A DNA stretch of 36,411 bases from a virus, in the IMG/VR virus record IMGVR_UViG_3300047994_000253, positions 1 to 36,411 of that record; one strand, 5' to 3'. The notes beneath the pieces were generated by a model, which did not search any database, was not told the DNA's origin, and saw only the letters and a list, made by a program, of their open reading frames with translations. Below are positions 1 through 7,462 of this stretch, in pieces; the first letter of the stretch is position 1; each line of letters opens with the position of its first letter. The position numbers and the translations under genes are program-made.

Positions 1-23
1 ACAGCAATCAACAGCGTACTCAT
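1..23 (-). CDS. 5' end of a gene running off the left edge
   Basis: An ATG on the minus strand (positions 23-21) is preceded by a good Shine-Dalgarno stretch, AGGAG, about five bases upstream. Only the first seven codons are inside the window (MSTLLIA), so no function can be assigned. The hydrophobic start could be the beginning of a signal peptide or membrane segment. It follows the 42-281 gene by 18 bases in the same direction and is probably co-transcribed with it. Confidence 0.5.
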
Positions 24-41
24 ACAATCTCCTTTTAGTTT

Positions 42-281
42 TCAACCCTGATCCATGTAATAGCCTTTGATAAAGCCATTACTATCAACCTGCAACATAC
101 CTCTTGCGTATTCGGGGATAGAATGCCTGTTGAGGCATCCTGCCGAATCGATTTCAAGAATCATGAACTGCTTCCCATGAAGCCGGCCCATTAAACTGAT
201 GCTGCCACTAAGCTCTGGGTCCAGCCAAACCTCCAGAGACTCTTCCTTCGCAACACCAGTCACGATCTTGTACTTACCCAT
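42..281 (-). CDS. Small hypothetical protein (79 aa)
   Basis: No family recognised. The protein is soluble, with no membrane segment, and has a predicted beta-rich pattern (MGKYKIVTGV, SISLMGRLHG, MILEIDSAG). A GTG four codons upstream (293) is possible, but I chose the ATG at 281 because a GAGGAAAG ribosome-binding site sits just before it, within the last codons of the upstream gene at 290-961. It belongs to the leftmost minus-strand group with the exported or membrane proteins, which suggests co-expression but gives no role. Confidence 0.6.
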   Translation of the reverse strand: MGKYKIVTGVAKEESLEVWLDPELSGSISLMGRLHGKQFMILEIDSAGCLNRHSIPEYARGMLQVDSNGFIKGYYMDQG

Positions 282-289
282 CGCTTTCC

Positions 290-961
290 TCACATGATGG
301 AAACTCTGTCTGGGTCAACCTCCGAGCCTCTCCAGATTTGCCACCAGCCGTCGCTTGTATTTCGTTCCACGAAAAGTAGCTCGACGTACTTCTGGCTGGC
401 TTCGTCAAGGAGTTCGGTGTTGTAGTCCCAGTATTCAACAGTAGACTCCCTAACTTCATCGGAGTCAATCTGACCATTTCCGTCCAAATCCTGGAGTACT
501 TTAACTCCGATTTTGCACGGACCTCTCAGATTGTTGATACGGAAATACTTCCGTTTACCATTCCAGTCAATCTCGAACTCGCCAGTCCCAGCATTAACCC
601 CAGAATTCAACCCAGACTCAATACCTTCCTGGTGTCCACAGGAATAGTAGAGTGACAGAACCACGACATTGTGAGTCAATCCGCTGGCAGGATCAGGATG
701 CTCCATCGGCGTCACACGAACACGGATGTTGCCTGTTTTTTCACCAACCGCCAACAAATCGTAATCCACCGACTGGTAGTTCACTCCTCCGATAAATCGA
801 TTATTTTCTCGGATTGAGTAGACCTTGAACTGCTTGTTTCTCAGATCGATGGAGTTTATGCTCATTCCTTGCCCGACCTTGACCTTGAACGGATTGTAAA
901 TCCGCAGTTCCTGGGCAGGACCGAGCTTGTCTTTCATGATCTGGTAAAGAGTACGTCCCAT
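290..961 (-). CDS. Hypothetical protein with a DxDGNGxID calcium-loop-like segment (223 aa)
   Basis: The start at 961 overlaps the stop of the upstream membrane-protein gene as TAATG, so translation is probably coupled. The protein is beta-rich. It contains one Cys pair (YYSCGHQEG and RGPCKIG) and near residues 170-185 a DLDGNGQIDSDEV stretch resembling an EF-hand or dockerin calcium loop. The C-terminus is rich in Trp. No signal peptide is visible. The general look recalls DUF4178-type proteins, which often neighbour membrane stress proteins, but I cannot confirm that. The longer reading frame starting at 1036 would overlap the previous gene and has no ribosome-binding site. Confidence 0.6.
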   Translation of the reverse strand: MGRTLYQIMKDKLGPAQELRIYNPFKVKVGQGMSINSIDLRNKQFKVYSIRENNRFIGGVNYQSVDYDLLAVGEKTGNIRVRVTPMEHPDPASGLTHNVVVLSLYYSCGHQEGIESGLNSGVNAGTGEFEIDWNGKRKYFRINNLRGPCKIGVKVLQDLDGNGQIDSDEVRESTVEYWDYNTELLDEASQKYVELLFVERNTSDGWWQIWRGSEVDPDRVSIM

Positions 962-1995
962 TACTTCCACTCCTTTACAAACACGAGGTACAAAATAATT
1001 GCGATGATTGCTACACCCATGAACGTCCAGAGGCATACCCAGCCCAGGAGTTCAAAGGATGACGGTGGATGTTCAGCGTTGTATGCGGCATCCACAAAAT
1101 CATCGTCATACTGAAGGTCGGGGTCCAACCCTGGTAAGGAATACGCCGGGTCTCTCTGGACTTTCTCGGCCTCCATTTTCCTGACTCTGGCTTCAAGTTG
1201 GGCATCTTTGGCCAAGAGATCACGGTATCGAGCAGCGTCCATACTATCCTGGTGGTGGTAAGCCCAAGCCGCTCGCTCATCCAGGCTTCGGTCAAGCAAA
1301 ACATACATGAACAACGGACCGTATGGATCGCTGTAGATCATTGGAGGGCGACCGTAGTAGTTGTGGTACACGATCTCCTGCCGAGACGACCTATTCACCC
1401 ACTTCTCGTGGTCCAATTCGTTTCGTAATTGCTCGATCTTCTTGTCTTTCGGATCGATACTTTTGACTGTTCCGTTAGGCGTTTTGTACTCCGTTTTTGG
1501 AGCCTCCGCCTTTTTCATTGCCTGTTTACTTTCCTGCTTTGCCTGAGCCTGACCAGCCTTGGAGTCATAACCATTAGAAACGGGCCTGCTACCCTCTGTT
1601 TTGTTTCCAGAAGTGTTATTTCCACCTCCTGAGAAACTCGGCTTACTCGCTGGGGGCGTAGTAGTGCCACCACCTGAGAAACTCGGCTTACTCGCTGGGG
1701 GTGGTGTATTCCCGCTTGGCGGGGTTTTACTTGCTGGTGGTGGTGTGGTTGTGCCACCTGAGAAACTCGGCTTGCTTGCTGGTGGTGGTGTGGTTGTGCC
1801 ACCTGAGAAACTCGGCTTGCTTGCTGGTGGTGGTGTGGTTGTGCCACCTGAGAAACTCGGTTTACTACCAGTGCTTCCTGAACTGGCTGGCGGCGAGCCA
1901 CTTGAGCTTTTTTGTGCCTCGGCTTCGGAGCTTACCCCGAACATTCCGAAAGACACCAATGCTGTTGCCAGCAACAATACCATCAGTCGTTTCAT
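961..1995 (-). CDS. Exported repeat-rich membrane protein (344 aa)
   Basis: Residues 1-28 form a clear Sec signal peptide (MKRLMVLLLATALVSFGMFG, then SEAEAQ). About residues 40-125 are Pro/Ser/Gly/Thr-rich repeats of a KPSFSGGTTTPPPAS unit. Next comes a charged Ala/Lys linker, a helical charged region (about residues 180-290), and one strongly hydrophobic segment at the C-terminus (WVCLWTFMGVAIIAIILYLV) followed by KEWK. The predicted topology is an extracytoplasmic protein anchored at its C-terminus. The start has an AGGAGG site and overlaps the preceding stop as ATGA. The function is unknown; the repeat region looks like a flexible spacer, as in surface or cell-wall-spanning proteins. Confidence 0.75.
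   Translation of the reverse strand: MKRLMVLLLATALVSFGMFGVSSEAEAQKSSSGSPPASSGSTGSKPSFSGGTTTPPPASKPSFSGGTTTPPPASKPSFSGGTTTPPPASKTPPSGNTPPPASKPSFSGGGTTTPPASKPSFSGGGNNTSGNKTEGSRPVSNGYDSKAGQAQAKQESKQAMKKAEAPKTEYKTPNGTVKSIDPKDKKIEQLRNELDHEKWVNRSSRQEIVYHNYYGRPPMIYSDPYGPLFMYVLLDRSLDERAAWAYHHQDSMDAARYRDLLAKDAQLEARVRKMEAEKVQRDPAYSLPGLDPDLQYDDDFVDAAYNAEHPPSSFELLGWVCLWTFMGVAIIAIILYLVFVKEWK
1622..1863 (-). repeat. Tandem 45-bp coding repeats (KPSFSGGTTTPPPAS)
   Basis: A 45-base unit containing CCACCTGAGAAACTCGG (plus-strand sense) recurs at least five times. Three adjacent copies from about 1753 onward are nearly identical and the others have short indels in multiples of three. The array encodes the Pro/Ser-rich stalk of the exported protein at 961-1995. 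Near-identity of adjacent copies suggests recent slippage or unequal recombination, so copy number may differ between relatives. Confidence 0.85.
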
Positions 1996-2315
1996 TGTTT
2001 TTCCTCCTCTGAATTCATCTTATACTCGCCTTTCTCGATTATTGCGAGAGCATCTAGATCGAATTCTTTTTGTGCTTTTTTGTAGGCTTTTGTGACTGAC
2101 ACGAAACGATCACGCATTTTTCTTACCCAGCGTTTCGTGCAGTAGATTCCTGTATGGTCCATGAACAGTTCATGGTGCCCAAAAACGATGTAGTAACTCA
2201 GGAAAGCCCTTTGGATTTCCGAAGCGAAGTACTTGATCAAATATCGTTTTTCGGGGGGCAAGTCCGGGGATGTGAAATCCCCGGAGATGAGTTGCATGTC
2301 TCTATTTTCGGTCAC
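1992..2315 (-). CDS. Hypothetical small basic protein (107 aa)
   Basis: The likely start is the GTG at 2315, which overlaps the upstream stop as GTGA; an ATG at 2297 (MQLISGDF) is the alternative. The longer frame to 2543 lies entirely inside the preceding gene and reads as an antisense-like Arg/Pro/His-rich shadow. The protein is helical and charged (YLIKYFASEIQRAFLSYY, KRWVRKMRDRFVSVTKAYKK) with no membrane segment or known motif. It overlaps the downstream membrane-protein gene by four bases, so the three genes probably form one translationally coupled unit. Confidence 0.55.
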   Translation of the reverse strand: MTENRDMQLISGDFTSPDLPPEKRYLIKYFASEIQRAFLSYYIVFGHHELFMDHTGIYCTKRWVRKMRDRFVSVTKAYKKAQKEFDLDALAIIEKGEYKMNSEEEKQ

Positions 2316-2857
2316 GCCGCCCCCACCGAGATTCCCATCCAGTTGTCTGCGAAATTGAACCCTTCGCAAAATTCGAAATACATCATGGTGATCCCGCCAC
2401 GGAATGCCTTGGGGATGCCCCGCCGGTTGCATTCTTTCTGAACGGCCAGGACTGCTTCGATGTCTGATGGGATGTCGCCGATTTGCTGGGCTTTCTTGAC
2501 TTCCGTGAGGGAAACCACCCCAAGCGTGGCGGCGGTGTACCAACGGTCATAAACCGCTTGCACACCAGTCTCCACGTCGGTGTTGAGGAGCAGTTCGACG
2601 TAATAGTCGGAAGTGATCTGGGAGATATCGATTTCTCCGCCGCAATACCAGGATTTTCCGGTGAAGAAACTCCTGATGAAATTCTTGGCGTGAAATTTGA
2701 GATCGTCGAGGAAATAGCTCGACCACGCCCGTGGTTTGGCGTCGTCTTCCTCAACAAAATCGAATATTCCCGACTCTTCGGAAATGTCTTCGTCGGTGTC
2801 GTCTTCTGGAGGTGAATAGATAGCCAGCGGGTTTGCCCGCAGGAGTGTTTCGGTCAT
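2312..2857 (-). CDS. Hypothetical acidic-N-terminus protein (181 aa)
   Basis: The start was placed at the ATG at 2857 (MTETLLRANPLA), which has a GGAGAGGAAAAG site; the frame extends to 2968 but that part reads as non-coding. The first 45 residues are strongly acidic (PPEDDTDEDISEESG) and the rest is a mixed alpha/beta domain with several aromatic residues (YDRWYTAAT, MMYFEFCEGFNFADNW). No family recognised. It is the first gene of the left minus-strand group, divergent from the spanin-like gene at 2986 across a 128-base gap that probably holds promoters for both. I could not identify a convincing -35/-10 pair there. Confidence 0.6.
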   Translation of the reverse strand: MTETLLRANPLAIYSPPEDDTDEDISEESGIFDFVEEDDAKPRAWSSYFLDDLKFHAKNFIRSFFTGKSWYCGGEIDISQITSDYYVELLLNTDVETGVQAVYDRWYTAATLGVVSLTEVKKAQQIGDIPSDIEAVLAVQKECNRRGIPKAFRGGITMMYFEFCEGFNFADNWMGISVGAA

Positions 2858-2985
2858 AATCTTTTCCTCTCCCGACAAAGAAATGGGTAATGCCTGCCAT
2901 AGGCACAAATCGACTCTAGGCCAATTTGGCGACCGGATCAATAGATAGATGTGACATTTTGGTACCACTTGTGCGGAGGTGACAC

Positions 2986-3483
2986 ATGAGAAAGATTCTC
3001 AACGGTGCGATTTTAGCAATTTCGATTTTGATGTTGAGTGGTTGTGCCAACATCAACCCACGTCTGGACGAGAAAATCGATAACCAAAACGGGAAAATCG
3101 ACGAGATCAAGAACAACCAAAACGGCGTCATGACGGAGATCGGCAAGATTAAACAGGACCAGGCACTCAACAATAGCCAACTGAAAGATGTACAAAACGG
3201 CTATGCCAACCTGAAAAACCAAATGTTCAACAAAGACAATAGCGGGGTGCAAATCCTTCAGGGCGACGGGCCACTATTTATGATTTTCGCTTCGGGCGTC
3301 GTCTTCATGGTGATGTGGCATTACCGCTCGATGGCCAAACGTAACGAGAAAGCAGCCAACATTATGGCTCAGCAAATCGCTATGTCTGAAAATGAAGAAC
3401 TAAAAGACAAGGTTCTTCGGTCAGCGATGCATACCGACGTGGAAAAAGACGTTTATCACATGATTAACAAGCACAAGGTTTAA
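2986..3483 (+). CDS. Lipobox + coiled coil + TM protein, candidate unimolecular spanin (165 aa)
   Basis: Residues 1-20 are a lipoprotein signal peptide ending in the lipobox LSGC (Cys20). Residues 23-85 are a charged, Asn/Gln/Lys-rich region with heptad-like spacing (KIDNQNGKIDEIKNNQNG). A hydrophobic transmembrane segment follows (LFMIFASGVVFMVMW, about residues 98-113), then a basic YRSMAKRNEK stretch and a predicted cytoplasmic helix of about 50 residues. An outer-membrane lipid anchor plus an inner-membrane helix in one chain is the architecture of unimolecular spanins, which fuse the two membranes at the last step of lysis. The cytoplasmic tail is longer than in the known T1 example. It stands alone on the plus strand with a GGAGG site. 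No holin or endolysin was seen nearby, so the role is inferred from topology. Confidence 0.6.
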   Translation: MRKILNGAILAISILMLSGCANINPRLDEKIDNQNGKIDEIKNNQNGVMTEIGKIKQDQALNNSQLKDVQNGYANLKNQMFNKDNSGVQILQGDGPLFMIFASGVVFMVMWHYRSMAKRNEKAANIMAQQIAMSENEELKDKVLRSAMHTDVEKDVYHMINKHKV

Positions 3484-3770
3484 GGCTTCTTGTCCACATC
3501 ATAACCCTGTTCGACGTGAAGTAGGGCAGGGTATCCTTTGCAGTGGTCACCCAGGGGAATACCGTCTTTGAGAGGGTCTTCCCCATTAGCCTTGTACTCT
3601 TTCAGCGTCTCTTCAATTTCTGCATCAATGTCGGATTTCCTACCTGGAGACAGCTTAGCACACAGATATTTCGTATTATCAGTTTGGCTGTATCCAATGT
3701 ACCTGCATTTACAACCTGTGTTGTCGTCAATAAGGCACACCGTCTCCAAATGCTTTCTGCTTAGAGCCAT
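3480..3770 (-). CDS. Hypothetical small protein (96 aa)
   Basis: Unknown family. It contains four Cys (TVCLIDDNTGCKCRYIGY and LCAKLSPG) plus GDHCKGYP, which could bind a metal, but no standard zinc-ribbon spacing is present. The start at 3770 overlaps the stop of the upstream gene as TAATG. Its 3' end overlaps the 3' end of the convergent plus-strand spanin-like gene by four bases. It is the last gene of the deformylase/bS21 group. Confidence 0.6.
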   Translation of the reverse strand: MALSRKHLETVCLIDDNTGCKCRYIGYSQTDNTKYLCAKLSPGRKSDIDAEIEETLKEYKANGEDPLKDGIPLGDHCKGYPALLHVEQGYDVDKKP

Positions 3771-3964
3771 TACCCCATCCTTTGCATTTCGTCTTTTTCG
3801 GTGTTGTAGAAAAACACCTGATAAAGCCTCTTCGGGCCAGGTTCAAGATAAACCAGAACCATTTTATCGAAAGTAACAGCACCATCAGGTGCCATTGTAA
3901 CCTCCGGAAACATACCAAAATTGGTTATTTGCTGTAACCTTTTACGGAGCTTCTCTGTTACCAT
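3770..3964 (-). CDS. Hypothetical small protein (64 aa)
   Basis: No family recognised. Basic at the N-terminus (MVTEKLRKRLQQ), then beta-rich (MVLVYLEPGPKRLYQVFFYN). Its start lies inside the last codons of the deformylase gene and its stop overlaps the next start as TAATG, so all three are probably translated from one message. Length and coupling make it a believable gene, but nothing indicates a function. Confidence 0.6.
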   Translation of the reverse strand: MVTEKLRKRLQQITNFGMFPEVTMAPDGAVTFDKMVLVYLEPGPKRLYQVFFYNTEKDEMQRMG

Positions 3965-4446
3965 ACTTCTAGCTCCTCTCCGATTTGACTGATCAAGATT
4001 CCACGCTGGTGATCCACCTCGTGCTGGACAACAATGGAGAAAAATCCACCGATCAATTCTTGATCAACGGTCATCAAGGAAAGTTCTGGGTTCACGACCA
4101 ATTCTTTGCCTGTGATCAGAACCGAATTTGCTCTCTCAACCTTGAAGTGTCGTAAATTCCCGGCTTTGCTGAGAATAGACAGGCATCCCTCAACCGACTC
4201 CCGCTTTCCGGCTCCGACAACGGGCTCGTACTCTACGTTCACGAAATACCTAAATTTTGGTTCATCCCCAGGTTTGGCAATAAACAGTTTCCAAGGTATC
4301 CCAACTTGCACTGCCGACAGACCAACTCCGTTGGCCAACAGACAAGCATTTTCCATCATCAGGCAAGTGCGATACAATTTAATGAGGCTATCCTCGGGGG
4401 CAGGGATAACCTCTTTTGGTATTTCAGATTCGGAAAGTATCTTCAT
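3958..4446 (-). CDS. def: Peptide deformylase
   Basis: Removes the formyl group from the initiator methionine of new proteins at the ribosome exit. All three family motifs are present (numbering from the chosen start): GVGLSAVQ at residues 40-47, EGCLS at 86-90 with the metal-binding Cys88, and HEVDH at 142-146 with the two metal-binding His and the catalytic Glu. At 162 residues it is nearly full bacterial length. I chose the ATG at 4446 because it overlaps the upstream stop as TGATG; the frame extends to 4491. It sits in one transcription unit with bS21, which fits a role in processing proteins on the ribosome during infection. Phage-encoded deformylases are known, notably in cyanophages. 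Confidence 0.93.
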   Translation of the reverse strand: MKILSESEIPKEVIPAPEDSLIKLYRTCLMMENACLLANGVGLSAVQVGIPWKLFIAKPGDEPKFRYFVNVEYEPVVGAGKRESVEGCLSILSKAGNLRHFKVERANSVLITGKELVVNPELSLMTVDQELIGGFFSIVVQHEVDHQRGILISQIGEELEVW

Positions 4447-4697
4447 CACGTCAAAGCCTTTAAGATGGCCAAAACCTTTGTGTCCAGCCATTTCTTCATC
4501 TCCTCACGGTCCGATTTTAGAGCATTCGGAACCTTGATGATAACTGGGGTCACATCTTCGTCTATAACGAGATACTTGTCAACCAAATCAGATACAAGCT
4601 GAGACACATTGCCGTCTGTTTTCTTATCAGCCACCAGCTTGAGTATTTGCTGCTTGTCTGGCTCGATAGACAGACTCATGATCTTTTTCTTAGCCAT
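4446..4697 (-). CDS. Ribbon-helix-helix-like small protein (83 aa)
   Basis: The first 45 residues have a short beta strand (IMSLSIEP), then helix, Gly/Asn turn and helix (QQILKLVADKKTDG, NVSQLVSDLVDKYLVI), as in CopG/Arc-type DNA-binding proteins. The rest is a Lys/Glu-rich helical tail. If correct it could be a small repressor, but the family match is only by pattern. It lies between bS21 and deformylase; its stop overlaps the deformylase start and its own ATG has a GAGGT site. Confidence 0.5.
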   Translation of the reverse strand: MAKKKIMSLSIEPDKQQILKLVADKKTDGNVSQLVSDLVDKYLVIDEDVTPVIIKVPNALKSDREEMKKWLDTKVLAILKALT

Positions 4698-4707
4698 TTG
4701 GTACCTC

Positions 4708-4959
4708 TTACTTTGGTTCGAAGAAGTTTTCTCGCAACTGACCCTTCATTCGAGCCAATTCTGCTTCTCGTTGCTTCCGACGCTTCTTACGAGACTTACT
4801 TTCGTAATGCTCGTGCTGCTTATAAGAAGCCATTACGCCCTCAATACTTACAAGTTTCTTGAAAGCCGTAAACATCTTCTTAAATTCCCGAAACTTCTCA
4901 TCCGGAGAAGCATGCGGATTGTAGTTCTTCGACTCGACCCTTACATTAACCTTGCTCAC
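4708..4959 (-). CDS. rpsU: Ribosomal protein bS21 homologue
   Basis: bS21 is a small basic protein of the 30S subunit next to the anti-Shine-Dalgarno end of 16S rRNA and takes part in initiation. The 83-residue product shows the family pattern: VNVRV strand, KFREFKKMFTAFKK helix (family: LRRFKR), GVMASYKQHEHYES (family: R-x-x-x-YEKPS), then a strongly basic helix KSRKKRRKQREAELARMK. Start is a GTG at 4959 with an AAAGGAGTG site overlapping the end of the upstream glycosyltransferase-like gene. Phage-encoded bS21 is known from huge phages and is proposed to steer host ribosomes. Here it is grouped with a deformylase. Confidence 0.8.
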   Translation of the reverse strand: MSKVNVRVESKNYNPHASPDEKFREFKKMFTAFKKLVSIEGVMASYKQHEHYESKSRKKRRKQREAELARMKGQLRENFFEPK

Positions 4960-4962
4960 AAA

Positions 4963-6096
4963 TCACTCCTTTGGAATTTTCAGCAACTTTGCACCAACTT
5001 TGATCACCTTCTTGGTACGGACAGAATCGTAAGACACTACATCATTCGATTCAACCGTAGACGGCCAATTATCCCTGTCCAATTCCGGAAGAAACGATTC
5101 AAGACGTGCTGCCACATTGTTGAAAATAGCATCGTCCCAAATACCCGCCGTACCATCTAGTATAGTACAAAACGAAAAAATATAACTCTTGGGAACACGG
5201 GGTCCACCTAAATCGTCGATTTCCCATTCTTTGGTATTTGCGTATCGGCTTCTTTCATCGACGGCCAAGAACGGGCAACGGGCAGCCAAGGCCATCCTGG
5301 AAATTCCGTTGAACATATCCAGAACGCATCCACAGGATCGCATCACACCTAAAACTTTCGTCAGGTCTGGATCAGTCACATGGATGCACTCCGATGGCAA
5401 ATGCGTGGAAAGATCGTGGGTCCACGGACTTCGATAACAAACTGGAACGAACTTATTCTTCACCAGCCTCTCGGCTAGAGAGACCCAGAATTCCTTCTGA
5501 GTCGGCAATGTAGCTTCCCGCCCAGACCGCCAGGTTTTCATCCACAATGATGGATAAAGAAATACCTTGTATCCTGCCCTCGCTGTTATTTCACGTCCGA
5601 AATCTTTTCCCAATACACCTACAGATGGAACCATTGGCAACCATCTTTGTACTTTGGAAAACCTCTGGAAAAACTCTTCGGTCAAACCACCGTCGTAAAA
5701 ATTCTTCAGAACGACTGGATCGATTACATCAAAGAAGTGGCTATTGAGGTTCCTGGTGCAATTGGCCACCACATCAGACCGGTTTTCGAACCGGTCATTG
5801 TCTTGGTACAATTTCTTAATTGCGTGATCATCCTGGATTGACCAGTATTCATCAACGTATGGGAACAATCCCTGCATCCCAGGCCACGAACACAAGATAA
5901 AATACTTTGAGCCCTTCTCTTCTTCCCGATATCTCTTCAGCAAAATAGACGAAGCTATGAAAGTATGTCGAAGGTCTGGAAACAATGGCAATACTGACAC
6001 CATCGCCATATCAGTTGGAGTCCGAGATTCGTTGAACCGGTCTCGGGAAAGACCGCATTTTTCAGCCGCTCGCTTGATACTTCCTAAAACATCCAT
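4963..6096 (-). CDS. Glycosyltransferase-like protein (GT-B type?), copy 1 (377 aa)
   Basis: Two-domain alpha/beta protein with no membrane segment. It has the look of GT-B glycosyltransferases such as heptosyltransferases (GT9): an N-terminal region with SVLPLFPDLRHTFIASSILLKRYREEEKG and KYFILCSWPGMQG, and a C-terminal segment where a sugar-nucleotide site would be expected (LGVMRSCGCVLDMFNGISRMALAARCPFLAVDERSRY). Its downstream neighbour at 6096-7229 has similar length and a matching C-terminal segment, so the two are probably distant paralogues. Start at 6096 overlaps the upstream stop as TGATG. The assignment rests on fold-like pattern and the presence of an HldE gene elsewhere in the window. 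Confidence 0.45.
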   Translation of the reverse strand: MDVLGSIKRAAEKCGLSRDRFNESRTPTDMAMVSVLPLFPDLRHTFIASSILLKRYREEEKGSKYFILCSWPGMQGLFPYVDEYWSIQDDHAIKKLYQDNDRFENRSDVVANCTRNLNSHFFDVIDPVVLKNFYDGGLTEEFFQRFSKVQRWLPMVPSVGVLGKDFGREITARAGYKVFLYPSLWMKTWRSGREATLPTQKEFWVSLAERLVKNKFVPVCYRSPWTHDLSTHLPSECIHVTDPDLTKVLGVMRSCGCVLDMFNGISRMALAARCPFLAVDERSRYANTKEWEIDDLGGPRVPKSYIFSFCTILDGTAGIWDDAIFNNVAARLESFLPELDRDNWPSTVESNDVVSYDSVRTKKVIKVGAKLLKIPKE

Positions 6097-7229
6097 CAAT
6101 TTCTCCCGAGTTTGGTTTTAGCCCCATCCATCATTGACCGAATGGCTTCCTCAGACTCCACAAGGCCAATTACCTCATTCCAGTTGCCTTCATTCATTTC
6201 ATCAATGCATTTAGATGTCACACTGATCGCACCATCAAGATCGTTAAATGTGTTCAGATAATGGCTGATAACCAGCTTCTTGTTTCCAAGCGTCATGAGT
6301 TCCATCCGGATGCCTTCTTGTCCATTCCCATAAATCTGATCTGGGCTCTCAAATAGCAAATAAGGAACACCCATCAACGCCGCCAATCTGGTGCTTGCCG
6401 TCCAATACTGAATCGTAAAATTGCAGCACTTCGTCAAAGCCAACGTATTTTCCAAGTCACGGGACTCTGGCATACGACTGAAATCCAACACACCATCTAC
6501 CGGACACGCCAGCGTACTCTGCTTCTCGCCAAGCCAAATAGGGTCACACCCGTTTTTACGGAGCATGCCGATCAGTTTAATGTAAAATTCTGGTGGTAGG
6601 TTTCGTCCGTAGGTCTGTCGATTTCTGGCAGTAATACCAACCAATGTTGTCGAGTTGTCTGTTATTTCACGAGCCCATTTCATCTTCTCCGATGATGGCT
6701 CGGGAATTGGCACCATCTTTGGTTTCCAGGCATTGATATTGCCCAGAACTGACCATTCAACGTCTCTGGACCCGCATTTTGGACATGGCGGCTCCTTGGA
6801 AACGTCACCCCAGAAATGTCGGCAGTTACGACAATCGTTGCCTACTGCCCAATGCCCCATGTCACCAGCGGATACAACCTTCCCAAACGCCACCAGTTTC
6901 TTCTCAAGCAGTTTTAGATTATTTGATTCGTGGTGGAATGCTCGGGCGTACTCCCGAAGCCACATATGTTCTTCCCTGATCTCCCAAAACTCATCCACAA
7001 GGTGCCGATACAGATACTCACGGCCATACCACCCAACAGCGATGTAGTAGGTGTTAGGTGGCCTGTGAGTCTTCAAACGAGGAATCGTGTACGTCACACC
7101 CAACGTTTCACAACCGAATTCACCAAAACACGATAAAATCACGATCTGGTTTTTATCGGTTGGTTTAGGAGTGGTTGTGAACTTGTGAATCGTAAACTGG
7201 ACTTGTTCCAGTATTTCACTATTTGCCAC
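6096..7229 (-). CDS. Glycosyltransferase-like protein with zinc-ribbon insert, copy 2 (377 aa)
   Basis: The N-terminal domain begins IVILSCFGEFGCETLGVTYTIP and the C-terminal domain has the GT-B-like segment LALTKCCNFTIQYWTASTRLAALMGVPYLLFESPDQIYGN. Between them (about residues 133-157) lies a four-cysteine ribbon, CRNCRHFW then CPKCGSRD, unusual for a glycosyltransferase. Start is a GTG at 7229 inside the last codons of the zinc-ribbon gene. Probably paralogous to the next gene. The substrate is unknown; an envelope or DNA sugar is possible. Confidence 0.45.
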   Translation of the reverse strand: MANSEILEQVQFTIHKFTTTPKPTDKNQIVILSCFGEFGCETLGVTYTIPRLKTHRPPNTYYIAVGWYGREYLYRHLVDEFWEIREEHMWLREYARAFHHESNNLKLLEKKLVAFGKVVSAGDMGHWAVGNDCRNCRHFWGDVSKEPPCPKCGSRDVEWSVLGNINAWKPKMVPIPEPSSEKMKWAREITDNSTTLVGITARNRQTYGRNLPPEFYIKLIGMLRKNGCDPIWLGEKQSTLACPVDGVLDFSRMPESRDLENTLALTKCCNFTIQYWTASTRLAALMGVPYLLFESPDQIYGNGQEGIRMELMTLGNKKLVISHYLNTFNDLDGAISVTSKCIDEMNEGNWNEVIGLVESEEAIRSMMDGAKTKLGRN

Positions 7230-7407
7230 GAGTGCCCTTCTCCCTCGTCATTTTCACGAGTTTGCCGCACTTGGGACAACGATAAGTTCGTGGACCTCCG
7301 CAGGTCGCACACTTTTTATACTCGTGCAGGTCTTGAAGGTCTGCGGTAAGGCCAGTCGAACGACGGAAATACCCGCATTTGCATTTGATGTAGAAAGGTT
7401 GATCCAT
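7219..7407 (-). CDS. Small zinc-ribbon protein (62 aa)
   Basis: Three CxxC or CxC sets are visible: CKCG near residue 9, CATCG near 34 and CPKCG near 45, giving one or two zinc ribbons in 62 residues, with a basic tail (KMTREKGTRGK). It is the first gene after the terminator at 7436-7459 and overlaps the next gene (GTG start at 7229), which itself carries a zinc ribbon. Such proteins bind nucleic acid or other proteins; no specific role can be given. Confidence 0.65.
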   Translation of the reverse strand: MDQPFYIKCKCGYFRRSTGLTADLQDLHEYKKCATCGGPRTYRCPKCGKLVKMTREKGTRGK

Positions 7408-7430
7408 GACTGAAATAGAGTGACCGCCAT

Positions 7431-7459
7431 TAAAAAAGAGGGGGCAATTACCCCCTCTT
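7431..7459 (-). terminator. Intrinsic terminator after the 7463-8092 gene
   Basis: A nine-base-pair perfect stem (AAGAGGGGG / CCCCCTCTT) with a six-base loop is followed on the minus strand by a run of T (complement of positions 7432-7437). It lies four bases after the stop of the minus-strand gene at 7463 and separates it from the zinc-ribbon gene. Confidence 0.85.
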
Positions 7460-7462
7460 AAA

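Noticed and set aside
1601-2095. Plus-strand ORF rich in GGVVVPPEKLGLLA repeats
   Set aside because: It is the exact antisense of the tandem repeats in the exported protein at 961-1995, has no ribosome-binding site and runs over the signal peptide region.
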